NCBI GenBank assembly: GCA_029449245.1
Contig: JANATF010000013.1
Span: forward strand, 1,426,001-1,490,000
DNA length: 64,000 bases
Direction: 5' to 3'
DNA from: Mortierella alpina
Lineage: Eukaryota; Mortierellomycota; Mortierellomycetes; Mortierellales; Mortierellaceae
Below, in pieces: positions 10,712 through 22,516 of the stretch; within the stretch, counting starts at the first letter, position 1; each line of letters opens with the position of its first letter. The notes under the pieces were generated by a model that saw nothing but the letters and a program-made list of their open reading frames with translations, ran no database searches and was not told the origin of the DNA. The translations under genes were made by a program, and so were the position numbers.

Positions 10712-11542
10712 ATGGCTCTCCGCGAAATCTCAACCAGCGCACAGATGGATCTGGACGATTCAGCGCTCCACTCGGCATCTGGTATGCCTCTCTGTACAAT
10801 CCTCGAGTTTCCTGGCGAAGAATTCGAGAACGAAGATGAACGCGACCCTGTCACCTCCTCACGCGCCATGGCTTCAGAGGACAGCTTTAACACCACAAGT
10901 ATCGAGCAAAGCTGCCCAGCTCCAGCTCCAACAGACCCCAGGAGCGGCCGGTCACAGCGGCTCTCCATCAACCTTTCGCTTCTCTCTCCTTCATCACCGG
11001 CTTCCCTCTCCTCTGCAAACTCGTCCTCTCCGCCTTCTGCAACATATTCCTCTTGTTCATCAGCAGTATCGTCGCCAGGAAGTGGACTCTCACCAGCTCT
11101 AAATCCATTCCAGTGGACAAGTGATATGCGGCAGTACATCATGACTGATATTGGACCACAGCCCTCCAACAGTCAAGTACCTGCGCTCCGAAGCCATACG
11201 CGTCTTGTAAGGCAAAGATCTTACTCCAAGATTGGTGGACCTGGATTCATGGCCCCCTCACCTACAAGCTCCATGGGCAAAGGAATGAGCATGTCTTTGT
11301 CGCCAACCTCTCCTAGTTCATACTTTACGGCTTGCGCAAGACTGGCGACATCAGTAACCACGGCGAATACCACGGGTAGCTTGCAGACACAAGCCATGGT
11401 GGGGCCATACGGACATTCGAGCTCAGGGTTCTACAACAGGCCGCGGCATGGCAGCTTGACGGATATTTACGATGGACGGCAAGGCGACATCCAGTCGATG
11501 ATGACCATGTCCCTACCGTGGGACAGCGACGAAGAGATGTGA
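10712..11542 (+). CDS. Unknown Ser/Pro-rich, probably disordered protein
   Basis: Single-exon frame of 276 residues. It is rich in Ser, Pro and Thr (long stretch at residues about 78-135) with no signal peptide, membrane segment or zinc motif. Short ordered-looking segments are MPLCTILEFPGEEFENEDERD (residues 24-44, acidic), FQWTSDMRQYIM (about 131-142) and RLVRQRSYSKIG (about 167-178, a basic phospho-site-like motif). The last residues are MMTMSLPWDSDEEM. TATA and leader context support expression. A regulatory or signalling adaptor role is a guess from composition; I recognise no family. Confidence 0.6.
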   Translation: MALREISTSAQMDLDDSALHSASGMPLCTILEFPGEEFENEDERDPVTSSRAMASEDSFNTTSIEQSCPAPAPTDPRSGRSQRLSINLSLLSPSSPASLSSANSSSPPSATYSSCSSAVSSPGSGLSPALNPFQWTSDMRQYIMTDIGPQPSNSQVPALRSHTRLVRQRSYSKIGGPGFMAPSPTSSMGKGMSMSLSPTSPSSYFTACARLATSVTTANTTGSLQTQAMVGPYGHSSSGFYNRPRHGSLTDIYDGRQGDIQSMMTMSLPWDSDEEM

Positions 11543-12160
11543 ATCTACAAAACATAATAAAAACTAAGATAATACCTCGTAGGCACTGGCCAACCCCCCT
11601 TTTTGTTGCCGTTGTTTGCTGGTAGACTGCAGCTCATCATCATGCCATACTTGGTGCTTTGTCCGTTGTCCCACAGCCTACTTCGCACGAGCCATTGATG
11701 TCTCTTTCCCTGTGTGGGTCATGGAAACGAAGGTGTGCACGACCAAATGGATGCAGCGACGTCCTTGTGTCTGCTCACGTAAACCGTCCAACACGATGGT
11801 GACACCAGGGACCGCTGAGAAGAATCGAACAAGGAAAACAAAACATGGCAGCTAGCCCTCTTTGGTCGAGATGTTCCTTCGAAGAAGAGCATTTTTCTTC
11901 TTGCGCCCACAGCTTGCCTTACCGTAGCTTAGCTTAGCCTGGCTTTTTTTTCATTTTCCCGTTGGCCTGATCCCGTTTGTCTCTCGACCTCTCGTCATTG
12001 CCCATCCTCGTCGTCCTCCACCATCTCGCTCTCACGCCCGACACTCTCACGCCTCCATCTCGCACTGCTTCCTGTTCCTGCCCTTCGCCTAATCCGCTAA
12101 ACTTCAAGCTACCACGTCCTGCGGATCCCAGGTGGCCGCATCCTTATACCCCAACTGCCA
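11543..12160. other. Intergenic, promoter of acyltransferase gene
   Basis: Contains a T-run at about 11944-11951 preceded by short AGCTT/TTAGC repeats, then a pyrimidine-rich leader to 12160. I see no gene. Confidence 0.4.
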
Positions 12161-14762
12161 ATGGAAGGAGACGCTGTACGGCCCGCCTTGGCCAGAAAGA
12201 TTCCTGGCCTTTACAGCTTCATCAAACTCCTCTGCAGGACGCTCTTTCACATCTTTTTCAGGGACTACGACGCCTTTCATACCCAGTTTGTTCCACAGGA
12301 CGAACCTTTGCTAGTCATCTCTAACCATGGCAACTACCTTCTGGATGGCCTTGCCTTGTTGGCTACCTTTCCAGGCCAGATATCCTTCTTGATGGCACAG
12401 CCCAATTTCAAGACTGCAATCGGTGGCATTGCCAGGAAGATTGGTGCCATTCCGGTACTGAGGTAAGTCTTTGTTGAGCCTCTGTACATAACGATTAGCG
12501 AGCATAGGCTTGACACAAGGGGTGGCGTGATGTGCGCATCCTGCCTTTTCGTCGATTATTTTTGCTTTTCCACTTACTGACCCTGTGATAATGCTCTTTG
12601 TTCACTCGATAGACCACAGGACGCGGCCAGATATGACGGATCGAGTATGGTCACAATCGCTCAGGATGGCAACTCAGTCGTCGGTCAGGGGATTGGCCAG
12701 CAGCTGACCGTAGGCGACACTGTCTATATCGAGTGTGGGACGTTCCAGGACGCTGGCAGGGACAATCGCGTCACGCAATGTTATGGCGTGGTCAGTGCGA
12801 TCGTCAGCGATAACGAAGTGTTGTTCAAGGCTCCCGGTTTGAAATGGATTCCTGCGTCCTTGACATCGGAACGCGACATTGCCTATATCAAATCGCGAAA
12901 GATTGTCCGACATGGATCACTCAAGATCAGAGTGGAACGCGGCAACACATGGGTCGGAATCAATGAGGCGCTTAAAGCTCAGGAACAGCAGAACAATGGC
13001 TCGTTGGCAAGCAGCGCAACGGGGACAATCGGCAAGCTTGTTCACAAGATATTTTCAAAGTCGCCGGATGCAGACGCAAGATCAGATGATGTCCATTTGG
13101 CCGAGAATGGATATTCCGGTGCCGATATCCCAGGATCTTTGGCCGCTCCAGCCAACTTTCATACCACCGAGACGACACCACTGCTAAATAGGACGCGCTC
13201 GACCAACAGTTCCAGCCATCCTATTTACACAGTGCCAAAGCGCGCTGACTCGAACGCAAGACTTTCTTCATACTCTACTACGCACAGTACAAACGCAGTG
13301 GGCTATGCAGACCATGACGACGAGATCACACGCCCTGCAAATGGACCAAGAACCATTCAAGGCGGATACTACCCCACTGGAACCAACGGCGCTGTCAATG
13401 GAGGCGGATCTTCATCCATGAGCCCTCGAAACACTCCTTTGACCTCCCCTACCATCCCCAGCTCCACGCCCACCGTGTCACACTTCCCTTCGCGACCCTG
13501 CTCCTTCCAGTTTTCTCACCCAATCGACCACTCTATGATCTACGAGAGTGTCTGGAAGAATTTTGAGGATGGCCGCACCGTTGCTGTGTTCCCCGAAGGC
13601 GTGTCGAGCGATGATTATCACCTGCTTGACTTCAAGTATGGCTGTACTATCATGGTTCTCGGCTACCTGGCTCAGCATAGGTCCAAGACCCTAAGGATTA
13701 TACCATGCGGACTGAATTTCTTCAACCGCCATCGATTCCGATCCCGGTTCTACGCCGATTACTCTCATCCGCTCACCGTCCCCGACCATCTCGTAGAGAT
13801 GTATCGCGAAGGAGGAGAAGCCAAGAAGCAAGGTAAGAAGAAAGAAGATTACAGTTGCCACCCTTACCTATCGCAGTTTGTCGAAGCCCTTCTCATACGT
13901 ATTTCATTTGCTCTTAGCCTGTACTGAGCTCTTGCAGATGATTCATTCGGCCGTGGAGGGGCTAACCCTTAATGCGCCAAACTACGACGAACTGCGACTC
14001 TACAAGGCAACGCGACGACTCTACAGCACAGGAATGAAACTCACCGTACCACAGAAGCTAGAGCTGACTCGGCGGTTTTCAAAGGGTTATCAGAATCTGG
14101 TCATGACGCCGAGTATGGCTGCCTTGAAACGCGACATTGATGCCTATGATAAGCATCTGGCCAGTAGCGGCGTCCGAGACGCCCAGCTGACCGCGAATCC
14201 AAGCATTCTGGCCGCCCTTGTGTTCACACTGCCCGCACTCTTCCTTTTGCCAGTTTTGTTCCTGCTTTCGCTACCAGGGACGCTGCTCTTTGGACCTGTT
14301 GGACTCTTGGCGTCGTGGGCGGCAAAGCAAAAAGGACAGCAAGCCATGCTTGCCTTCCAGTCTTACCTCCCAGTCTCACGTTGGCCTGGACGTGATGTCA
14401 TTGCCACCTGGAAGATTGTGGTATCTTTGGCCTTGATGCCCGTTTGCTTTATTCTGGACGCGACCATACTTACGATCCTAGCGCACCATTGGGAAGCCCT
14501 GCAGCAGTACTGGACCATGGGTCGGCTAGTTGCGTTTTGGCTGATATCGACTTTTGTGGTCTTCCCAACCATAGCATATGGTACCGTCTGGCTTTGGGAG
14601 TGGCAGATTGATCTGAAAATGCAGATCTATGTATGGTGGTGGAAGCTTTGCGGAGGCAATGCAGAGATGAAGCGCTGGAGACAAGATCTGGTCGAGAGGA
14701 TGGATGCACTTGTCGAGAGGATGGGCGGCAAGCGGGTGTTTGACGTTTCTGGCTATTATTGA
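12161..14762 (+). CDS. SCT1: Glycerol-3-phosphate/dihydroxyacetone-phosphate acyltransferase (Sct1/Gpt2 type)
   Basis: Catalyses the first acylation in phosphatidic-acid synthesis at the ER. Exons are 12161-12462, 12613-13832 and 13918-14762, giving 788 residues (yeast Gpt2 743, Sct1 759). Acyltransferase motif I is SNHGNYLLDG (His56...Asp62). The glycerol-phosphate-binding motif is FPEGVSS (about 427-433), followed by LRIIPCGLNFFNRHRFRSR. A variable Ser-rich insert, unique to this protein family's central loop, separates the two motifs (about 230-400). Three hydrophobic segments lie near 604-640, 660-690 and 705-735. Phases of both introns agree. Which of the two yeast paralogues it matches better cannot be decided by eye. 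Confidence 0.92.
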
Positions 14763-16200
14763 GTAAGCTGTTTGGATGCTCTTGTATAAAAATCATTTGG
14801 CCTATTTCCTTTACAGTGTGAGTGCATGCTGAGGACTGACGTAGGCCGGCCATCCGCGACACTGCGCACCTTTTCGTTCTTAATCCGCCATTCAACCAAG
14901 AGCGGCTTCGTGGTCTGCACTGCGGCGAATCAACGAGTCAGAAAAAAATACGAGGAACAAAGGCCTTATTTTGGTGAGACAATGATGGTTTTTTTTAAAG
15001 TTGTGTGGAGAAAAGAAGGAGCGGAGAACTTGGCTCAGGTCTCCTATCTGCTGTTCAGGATGGCCCCCTTGTATTTCTGACATTGGCCCATAGTACCATT
15101 GTTGCAGTTGCAAGCTCTCGTTTCCCCTCTTGGATGGTCGCTCTTTATTTTGGCAGGGTGGCCGCAGAGAACCCCAAACCCCCGAGTTTGTTACATTGAT
15201 CCTTCAAAACACGCATGTATCTCTCGTTGCCCTAAAGTCCTGATGGTCACCAAGATAAGGTAAAGACATACATAAAGCGAGAAACAGCCATGGGCGAAAA
15301 GAGAGACCAGGGCTAGTGTCTGACTAGATTTTCATTTGAGCATCATACAAGTCGCGTAAGCTTCTCTGTGTTCGCAAAGCTGTTCCGAGTCCGCAGGAAT
15401 GACACTTTTTTCTTTTTGTCAAGCTATAATCCATCTCCGCAGCACGGCCGGTGCTTGTAGCAGAGGCAGTCTATTGGTCACTACAGCAATCCGCGCGTGG
15501 GCGACAGCCTAGGCCTGCTGGTATGGTGGGATCCATGGCGCACTCACGCCCAACTCTATTTTAAACCTGGACAGTCTCAGGCACGAATACGATCTTTCGG
15601 TCTCTTGCTTGCCTCTCCGTCATAGTGGCTGGCTCAGCGAAACCCCTTTTTCAACTCATCATTCTACTCCTTCCACACCTTCTGCTCTCAACGACCATCT
15701 CGCATCCCTGCTTTTTCATGTATTGTACATGCATATACATGTACAATACTCTCCCACCTGGCACTTTTCATTTCTTGGTTTCTCGTATTTGTTTCTTGCC
15801 AATCTACCTCTCAGCAACTGCCAGTAACTGCTTGTCGCCACCTGCTCTACCTCAGCTGTTTCCTTGACTTTCTTGACCCTTCTTCCACCACCACCACAGC
15901 ATCACACCCTCGTTCCTGCCTTGTGCCACCCTCGCATCCACGTTTCCTTATACCACGCGGCACGCCCTGCCTCGTCCTCATCTGCTGAGAGACCAGGACC
16001 ACGCTAGTACCTTTGCTCCCTGGTTCTCTATCGCGCCCCACCTGGGCAACCACATTTTGGGCCCATGTCCTACTATTCGCCCCTCTGCGCCTCATCTTCA
16101 TTCACGGCCTTGCACTCCTCCACCCGCCACCTACTTTAGTACACGCTACCTCAACAGCCTATCCACGACCTCTATACCACAATATCCTTAGCCCATTTAC
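14763..16200. other. Intergenic, long CT-rich leader
   Basis: The 3' flank of the acyltransferase gene, followed by more than 500 bp of pyrimidine-rich sequence running into the start at 16201. A short palindrome around TGTATTGTACATGCATATAC (about 15719-15748) is visible. I see no gene. Confidence 0.4.
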
Positions 16201-19200
16201 ATGACACCCATCGACCACAGCATCAGCGAGGCTCATACTTTCAGCAAAAGCAACCTCAAGCACCGAAAAAGCCTTCACCATCAATCCACACCCTCTCCAC
16301 GCTGGAAGAGGATCTCGCTTCGATGGAGTAGACGTCAGTCGCATAGAAAGGATACTATGGCGGTGGAGGAAGAAATCCTTGCCGCCATGAAGAACATCAA
16401 CAGTGAACACTCTAGGAGGATACAAACTGGCGAAAAGAATCTTGCGTCTGCCGACGACAATGAGCATGGGGTAATATTGGATCTCTCCAGTGTGCCCTTA
16501 CGCAAGACATCGTCGTCATCTCACCACAATCGGACTCAGAGCACGAGTAACCACCGTCGACAATCACACCGGCATCGAGACTCTGTAGTATCGATCCAAC
16601 AGATTTATTACCACCACAGCTATAGAGACGAGGACCTTCCATTACGGCACCACTCTCATCATTTTTACCACGACGACCAACCAGCGATCAGCTCTCAGCC
16701 AGGACAGCTACAGCTTCAAATACATGAGGGACATATAGAGCATCGTCACTCTGAGCCCTTGTCCACCACTGGTTTCGAGGAAGGAGAACATGGTATCGAT
16801 AGGGGTAAATATGTGGAGGAGCTCGACCACCACTCGACTGGGAGGACGTCCATCAGCGCTGCAGTGGAGACACCTAGGCAGCTGATGGAGGACGAGCTGC
16901 CTGCCTTCCCTGACGAGACTGTGGCTTCCACATCCACGCGATCGTCCCTTTGCGAATCCTCTGCGACCTTCTCCTCTCCCACATCCTCTCCAATGTCCTC
17001 TCCTGTATCTTCTCCCACCATCATCTCTCCTCCACAACCTACAGCTCAGGACTCCCATCCCTCTACTCCTCAGTCTACGATCTGCTCCTACTCCGCTTCT
17101 CCCTCCTGTACCCCGCTCTATTCCAAGACAGCAACCTCCCCCCTATCTGAATCATCTAGACCTGCCTTTGAGAGTGTTTCACAGAACAGCCCCGCGCCCT
17201 TGCTAGCCATTGAAGACATGGAATCGGGTCCATATAAAAACATGGACGCGCTCGTCGCTCTCAAGGATGATGAGGACCTGCGCTATGAGTTACCACCGCC
17301 GTGCCCAACACGGCAATCGACCGCCAGCGACTTTGTAATGATCACCTTGAATGGTGAACGCATTGATCTCGAAGATACGCCTTCTGATGGGTGCTCAAAG
17401 CCTGCTATTAGTGACAGCTCGGCCATGGATCCTTTTATCATGTCCACCGTGGTGGAGAGCCAGGAATCGGAGGGCCACAAAGGACCGTGCCTCAGGTCTC
17501 TTATCCCAGACTGGGAGACTCTCAAGGCTGCGGTAAGAAATATCCATCCAGATTGAGAAGGGTGGTTGGCTTTTTGTGTATGCGATTCCGTCTTCGAAAA
17601 AGGCTTTCATGTATCTTTGACATGCGAATGATATACGGCCATCGTTAATGTGAAGCGGCATATTAATAGCCCTCGCAGGATGCTAATTGTTTACTTTTTG
17701 CGCCTTTTACATACCTTTCATCTAGATACTGCCGACCTCCAAACAAGCCCAAAATGTGCTCTTGGCGACCATTTTGTTGGCCTGGGGGATCATCGCGCTC
17801 GAAGCTGTATTGCTTATTCGACACCAAGAGTTGATTCGCGGTCTGATGACCGAGCCGAGTCCGTTCGAAATTTCATCCTTCCGACCGCTCACAGTGTACT
17901 ACTCAATCTTCATCTTGGCCAAGGCATTTTCTGTCGCTCTCCTCTGGGATGCCGTACGTGATGGTTCTTTAACCTTTTCTTTGCCTGCATATGTGGTTCA
18001 CGACAATGTGCAGGTTCTCGATGTGAAAGACGCCTGACTGTTTTTTTTTCTCTCGTGCACCATCATCGTAGGCCATCCACAAAAATTCTCTGCAGCTGGT
18101 TGCGTTTACGATTTTCGAATGGTGCACAGTGTCGTACTCGGGGCTTCAGATCTGGCAGCACGACCAACTTGTCAGAGACATCGGTGTCCCTGTTGAAGAC
18201 CTGGTGGCGCTTGGAGATCCTCTTACGCGTGCGTTACTGTTCTTGCAGCTGGCTATCCAGATCGCAGCGTGCCTGGGAATCACTCTACTGACTTCCAAGC
18301 TGTACTATGAGTTTGGTTGGTTGGTCTTCCAAAAGCTCGGAGCGGATGTATCTTTGAGGAGTAAGGGCTTTTGTGGTTAGGACACGCTGGGTGGTACTAG
18401 CATGCCGCTACGTCTTGTTGTCGTTACATCGCTAACCCCTCTGTTGCCAATCCATTATTGGTCTTATTTCCATTTCCATAGAGATGATGAAGGAATATCG
18501 TCTGCTGTTCACGATACTCAAACTGGATGCGTTTTTCTTCATCGGATACGCGATTCTAGTCGCAACATTGACAGGCAAAAACTGGAAGATGGGTCTAATC
18601 GACGTGGCGTTCGCAGTTCCGCTGTCGAGCATCATTATCGTCCTTGGCTACTACGCGGTAAGGCCATCTATGTGACGGATGCGTTGAGAGATAGAGCGAC
18701 ATTGCTATCATTTATTGCTAATACACTGTTTTAATCATCTTTTTCACTCTTCTTGCTAATATTTCATATTTAGATGCGCCATGAGAACAAGGTCATCATG
18801 GGCGGCTTCATTGCTTGCCTGGGGCTACTAATAGCATACATGATCTACAGGATAGTGGCTCTTTACCAGGTCATGACAGGGGATCCTACCACAGACCCAT
18901 ACTTCTATAGCCGCAAAACCATGACGGTGTTTGGTAAGCTACAGGAACGCCGTTTCAAAGCCTTTCTGTCTCCAAGTTTGCGCAGGTTGCAGGCGCTGAT
19001 CCATTATTGACGCGTGTTGTCTATTAGCTGCACTTGCGCTTCTCATGACACAATTGGCACTGGTGTATGCGATCGTGATGATGTACAACTTCAACAGGGG
19101 TCTTAAGGAAGCTTGTGAGTACCATCTTTTATGAATTATTTCGTTTTGAGAGAACGACCGCTAGCCAAGGTATTATACTGACGAGCTCCATTTTATTGTG

Positions 19201-19420
19201 CTTAAAAGTGCGACAGTATAACGTGAGGCGCTCAGTAACGATCCGCTCGGTAACGCCTTCACATCGCACGTCTAGCGTGTCGTTGCAAGTGCCAGCCGCA
19301 GCTGCTGTGGGTCCTGAAAGGGCGCTCCAGAGCTCGAGACGCACCTCGAGACGGAGCACCATGCATTGCGAATCTTCCATGTCGGGGCCAGTCACTGTGG
19401 AACGATGGAACATAGAGTAG
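16201..19420 (+). CDS. UPF0658 Golgi membrane protein with long His/Ser-rich N-terminus
   Basis: Exons are 16201-17532, 17726-17953, 18072-18360, 18482-18657, 18774-18933, 19028-19114 and 19209-19420, giving 827 residues with all phases matching. Residues 1-444 are hydrophilic and probably disordered (basic start, His-rich middle, Ser/Pro-rich 240-340). Residues about 445-755 hold around seven membrane helices (for example [59 protein letters not shown]). They carry family hallmarks such as [18 protein letters not shown] and [17 protein letters not shown]0658 members in other fungi localise to the Golgi; the function is unknown. A downstream ATG at 16369 is possible, but the upstream frame is well populated. 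Confidence 0.85.
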
Positions 19421-20397
19421 CAACACTGTTAAACCCGGCCTTCACATTCCTCATCGTCCCCTTGATTTCTCACCTACTCGCCGACCCTCACTCTTTCATT
19501 ATTATAGTTCTTCATCTCAGCATATTCATGTCCATAGCTCTTGTTCTTCTACATGTACCATACCTAATTTTCAGCTCAAGAAGTGTCTTACTGCCTAGGT
19601 TTTTTTTTGACAACCAGTTAATGCCCGCCGATTTTCTTTACTTGGTCATCCAGTAACACTCGGGATGGTAGCGCAGTTTGATACGAAGCAGAACGGCCTT
19701 TCTTTGAATGGTGTGCGGTACATTGAGATTCTCGCAAGAGTGCGCGCTGGGTTGAGGTGGTGAAGATGAATAAATATGCATGCTGCGCCCGATATCTCAA
19801 CAAACAAGAGCGGACTTCCAGCGGCTCTTCAATAACCCACAGAGGGAAGGAATGTGACATGCACAATAACAACCAAAGAAGAAGGAACAATGCTCAGCGC
19901 TGCTCATCAATTTTCAGAACGGCACCTGGATAAGGTCCTCGGAGGGTCGTCTTATCCAGAAACCCTACATACACAGATGGCCAGACTTTGCAGCTTTAAG
20001 GCGTTCATTCCACGTGTCTCCATAGTAATGTTGTCCGATGCTCTGGTAAGACGATCTTGGTTATTAGGGTGTGACAGTTGCAGACAAGTCCTTACCCCCA
20101 GCCCTCAAATCGCCCTCGCCCTCGCCCTCAAATCACCCTCGCCCTCAAACCGCCCTCACATCCACTCTCGCCCTCAAACCGCCCTCACATCTACTCTCGC
20201 TTTCACCTTCACGCTCCTCCTCAACACTGTGTAGCATTGCACAGCCCTGACGAAGCCCTGGGATCTGAATGTTTGTGGTTGAGCACCCTGCGTCCCTCTT
20301 ACCCGATCGTCACGCACCCACCTCACTCTACAATTAAGTTCTCCCATCTTTCCTCAATACCCTTTTTCATCCGCTCTCTCTCTCCACTTCCCGATCC
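19421..20397. other. Intergenic with tandem repeat
   Basis: Separates the UPF0658 gene from the membrane-protein gene. It contains the CCCTC-rich tandem repeat at about 20100-20200 and a pyrimidine-rich leader. I see no gene. Confidence 0.45.
20138..20195 (+). repeat. 29-bp tandem repeat, two copies, in CCCTC-rich tract
   Basis: Units 20138-20166 and 20167-20195 differ at one base (CATCCACT versus CATCTACT). They sit at the end of a degenerate array of CGCCCTC and CAAAT/CAAAC blocks starting near 20098, roughly 200 bp upstream of the next start codon. Confidence 0.85.
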
Positions 20398-22209
20398 ATG
20401 CCTACGTATTTTATACCCTTCCAATACACCGGTGTCATCGGCATAATCAGCGCCATCCTAGGCGGTCTTTACACCTATGGCATCGGCCTAGTCTTCAACT
20501 TCGCCATCCAGCACAGCAAACAAAGTGATCTCCGTCTTCGAATCGCAAACACCTATGGCCTCTTCGATCTCGTCAAGGAAATTGCAAACTCTGGCAAACG
20601 ACCCCACCGCAACAAAGCCGCTGTCCTTTGCACTATTCTATTCCTCACCCTAGCCGGCAAATCCCTCTCCTTCATTGTCACAACTGGTATCAAGGCCGGT
20701 ACCGGCATCCAGCTGGGAGCGTTGGAAACAGTAGACACCCGCTTGACCTCCTCCTCCCTCGAGGTGACAAACCGAACAGACAGCCGCTCAGTACTCCAGG
20801 CGATTTACGACTTCCAAACAAAGTCTGTCGGGAATACGGTCAACTTTGAGGTCTTGGCGAACAGTACTCCCATTCACGTTGCTGAGGTCGGAGCAAGCAA
20901 TACCGGCAACAGACAGACTTATTTCGGTCCCAAACGTCTTGGAGCGTTTTCCTTCATCCGCCAAACTTACAGGTTTTACGACAATGTTTTCGTCTGTGAG
21001 CCAACATCCCACTGCAAGCTTAGGATGATGAACACCACGTTGAGTGAGCAGTCGTCTCCGGCTACGATGCTGGACGCGCCTTTCAGTGTCTGGTATATGG
21101 AGCAAGACAATGGCGAGTTTAGCAAATCGTTTCAAGCGGACCCGCCGGTTCGGGTGGGCGCGCAGGTCATCGTCAATAGGGGCTCCGAGTACTTGGCCGA
21201 AAGACCATACAGCGTAATACAGTCTTACACCGATGTAAATGGAACGTCGGTTTACGCAGCAATCACCACTGCCAGCTTTCAGCTTGTAGTACCAGAGACA
21301 AGCAAGCGATTTGCCAATGTTGCCCAACAGTTGATAGGATCAAGCAACCCGCTTTACCCCGCCATCTTCACCGCTCTGAACGCTTCCATACCTTTACAAC
21401 GGGATGCCTTAGCCAATACACGAGCATTCGTCGTTCATAACAATCCGACCGCTGCTACCAACAACCTCACCCATGTCTTATGCGTAAGGCATCAGGGCCA
21501 GTTTTTTGGCACAAACCACAACCCATCACCCCCCGCGGCCATGATATCCTGTCGCGAAACCCGGATCACGGTTATGGCCAACAAGGGCTTCAAGGCCAAA
21601 GTCAAGCCTGAGGATCTACCGCCAGCAACATCAAATCCAACGGCGACTGTTGATCCTGACGATCCGAGGGCTGACTACAAAGGCAGCATGTTCTTCCCAT
21701 ACGAGGCAGCCACCGTCGTCCTGACCATGTTCAACTCTCAAGCGCCTACTCTTATGACAATGGAAGACATTGTCAATGGAAACCTGACTATCGACAGCCT
21801 GGATAAGATTGATCAAGGTATGCCCGCACTCCTGAAGGACATTGCCGATCGGGTGGCGCCCCTGAACGCGGAATTCGTGGCCAAGGTTGTTCCGTACAAG
21901 GTTGTCCCTGGTATCCAAGTAGAGCTCTGGGCTATTATATTCATCGCCATCGTGGTTCTCATTGTGGTCGTGTTGTTTGCGTTGGATCGGCTTATGAACG
22001 ATGCGGTCTCTCGGGCAAGCGTGACGACCTTGATTGAGCACGCGACCACGCGAGAGGAATTGCTGGCCAAAGGCAAGACAGACGACTGGGAGGGAACGGA
22101 CTATTCTCCATGGGCGCTTGTCAAGGAAGGCGATACCTACCAGGTCACTCTTCGACGAGAACTCATTGGTGTGCGATCTGAAGAGACCAGGAAGTTGCGG
22201 TACGGCTAG
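20398..22209 (+). CDS. Orphan two-TM surface protein with large lumenal domain
   Basis: Intronless frame of 603 residues. An N-terminal hydrophobic segment (GVIGIISAILGGLYTYGIGLVF, about 12-33) and a second one near 78-98 are followed by about 430 residues with many N-glycosylation sequons (NRT, NGT, NTT, NAS, NLT). A strong C-terminal TM (WAIIFIAIVVLIVVVLFAL, about 509-527) precedes a short cytosolic tail of 75 residues. Conserved-looking Cys pairs occur in the ectodomain (CEPTSHC, CVRH, MISCRET). Architecture suggests a plasma-membrane or endomembrane glycoprotein. I recognise no family; absence of introns in a large gene is unusual among its neighbours. Confidence 0.7.
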   Translation: MPTYFIPFQYTGVIGIISAILGGLYTYGIGLVFNFAIQHSKQSDLRLRIANTYGLFDLVKEIANSGKRPHRNKAAVLCTILFLTLAGKSLSFIVTTGIKAGTGIQLGALETVDTRLTSSSLEVTNRTDSRSVLQAIYDFQTKSVGNTVNFEVLANSTPIHVAEVGASNTGNRQTYFGPKRLGAFSFIRQTYRFYDNVFVCEPTSHCKLRMMNTTLSEQSSPATMLDAPFSVWYMEQDNGEFSKSFQADPPVRVGAQVIVNRGSEYLAERPYSVIQSYTDVNGTSVYAAITTASFQLVVPETSKRFANVAQQLIGSSNPLYPAIFTALNASIPLQRDALANTRAFVVHNNPTAATNNLTHVLCVRHQGQFFGTNHNPSPPAAMISCRETRITVMANKGFKAKVKPEDLPPATSNPTATVDPDDPRADYKGSMFFPYEAATVVLTMFNSQAPTLMTMEDIVNGNLTIDSLDKIDQGMPALLKDIADRVAPLNAEFVAKVVPYKVVPGIQVELWAIIFIAIVVLIVVVLFALDRLMNDAVSRASVTTLIEHATTREELLAKGKTDDWEGTDYSPWALVKEGDTYQVTLRRELIGVRSEETRKLRYG

Positions 22210-22516
22210 ACTTCGACACGCTCACATCATCCCTCCTCTTCAAATAAAAACCTCCCCGTAAACCATTATCGGGAACCATAGAGGATGATATGTGATTCAA
22301 AAGCTCCGTTCCTTCGGCGGTTCTTTGTTAATTGTGCTATCAGGTCCTCTGCCGATGGGTGACACTTGGACAAATACTCTTCAAAGCGCGACTATAGGGC
22401 GTTTGAGAAAAGAAAATAGAGTTGGCGAGAGCGATCTGAATCAACCGTTGCCCGACCTGTCATTGAAGATCAACCAACTACTATAACCCCTTACGCTACT
22501 ATATACATGCGATGCT
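22210..22516. other. Intergenic
   Basis: 3' flank of the membrane-protein gene up to the first repeat copy. I see nothing recognisable. Confidence 0.4.
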
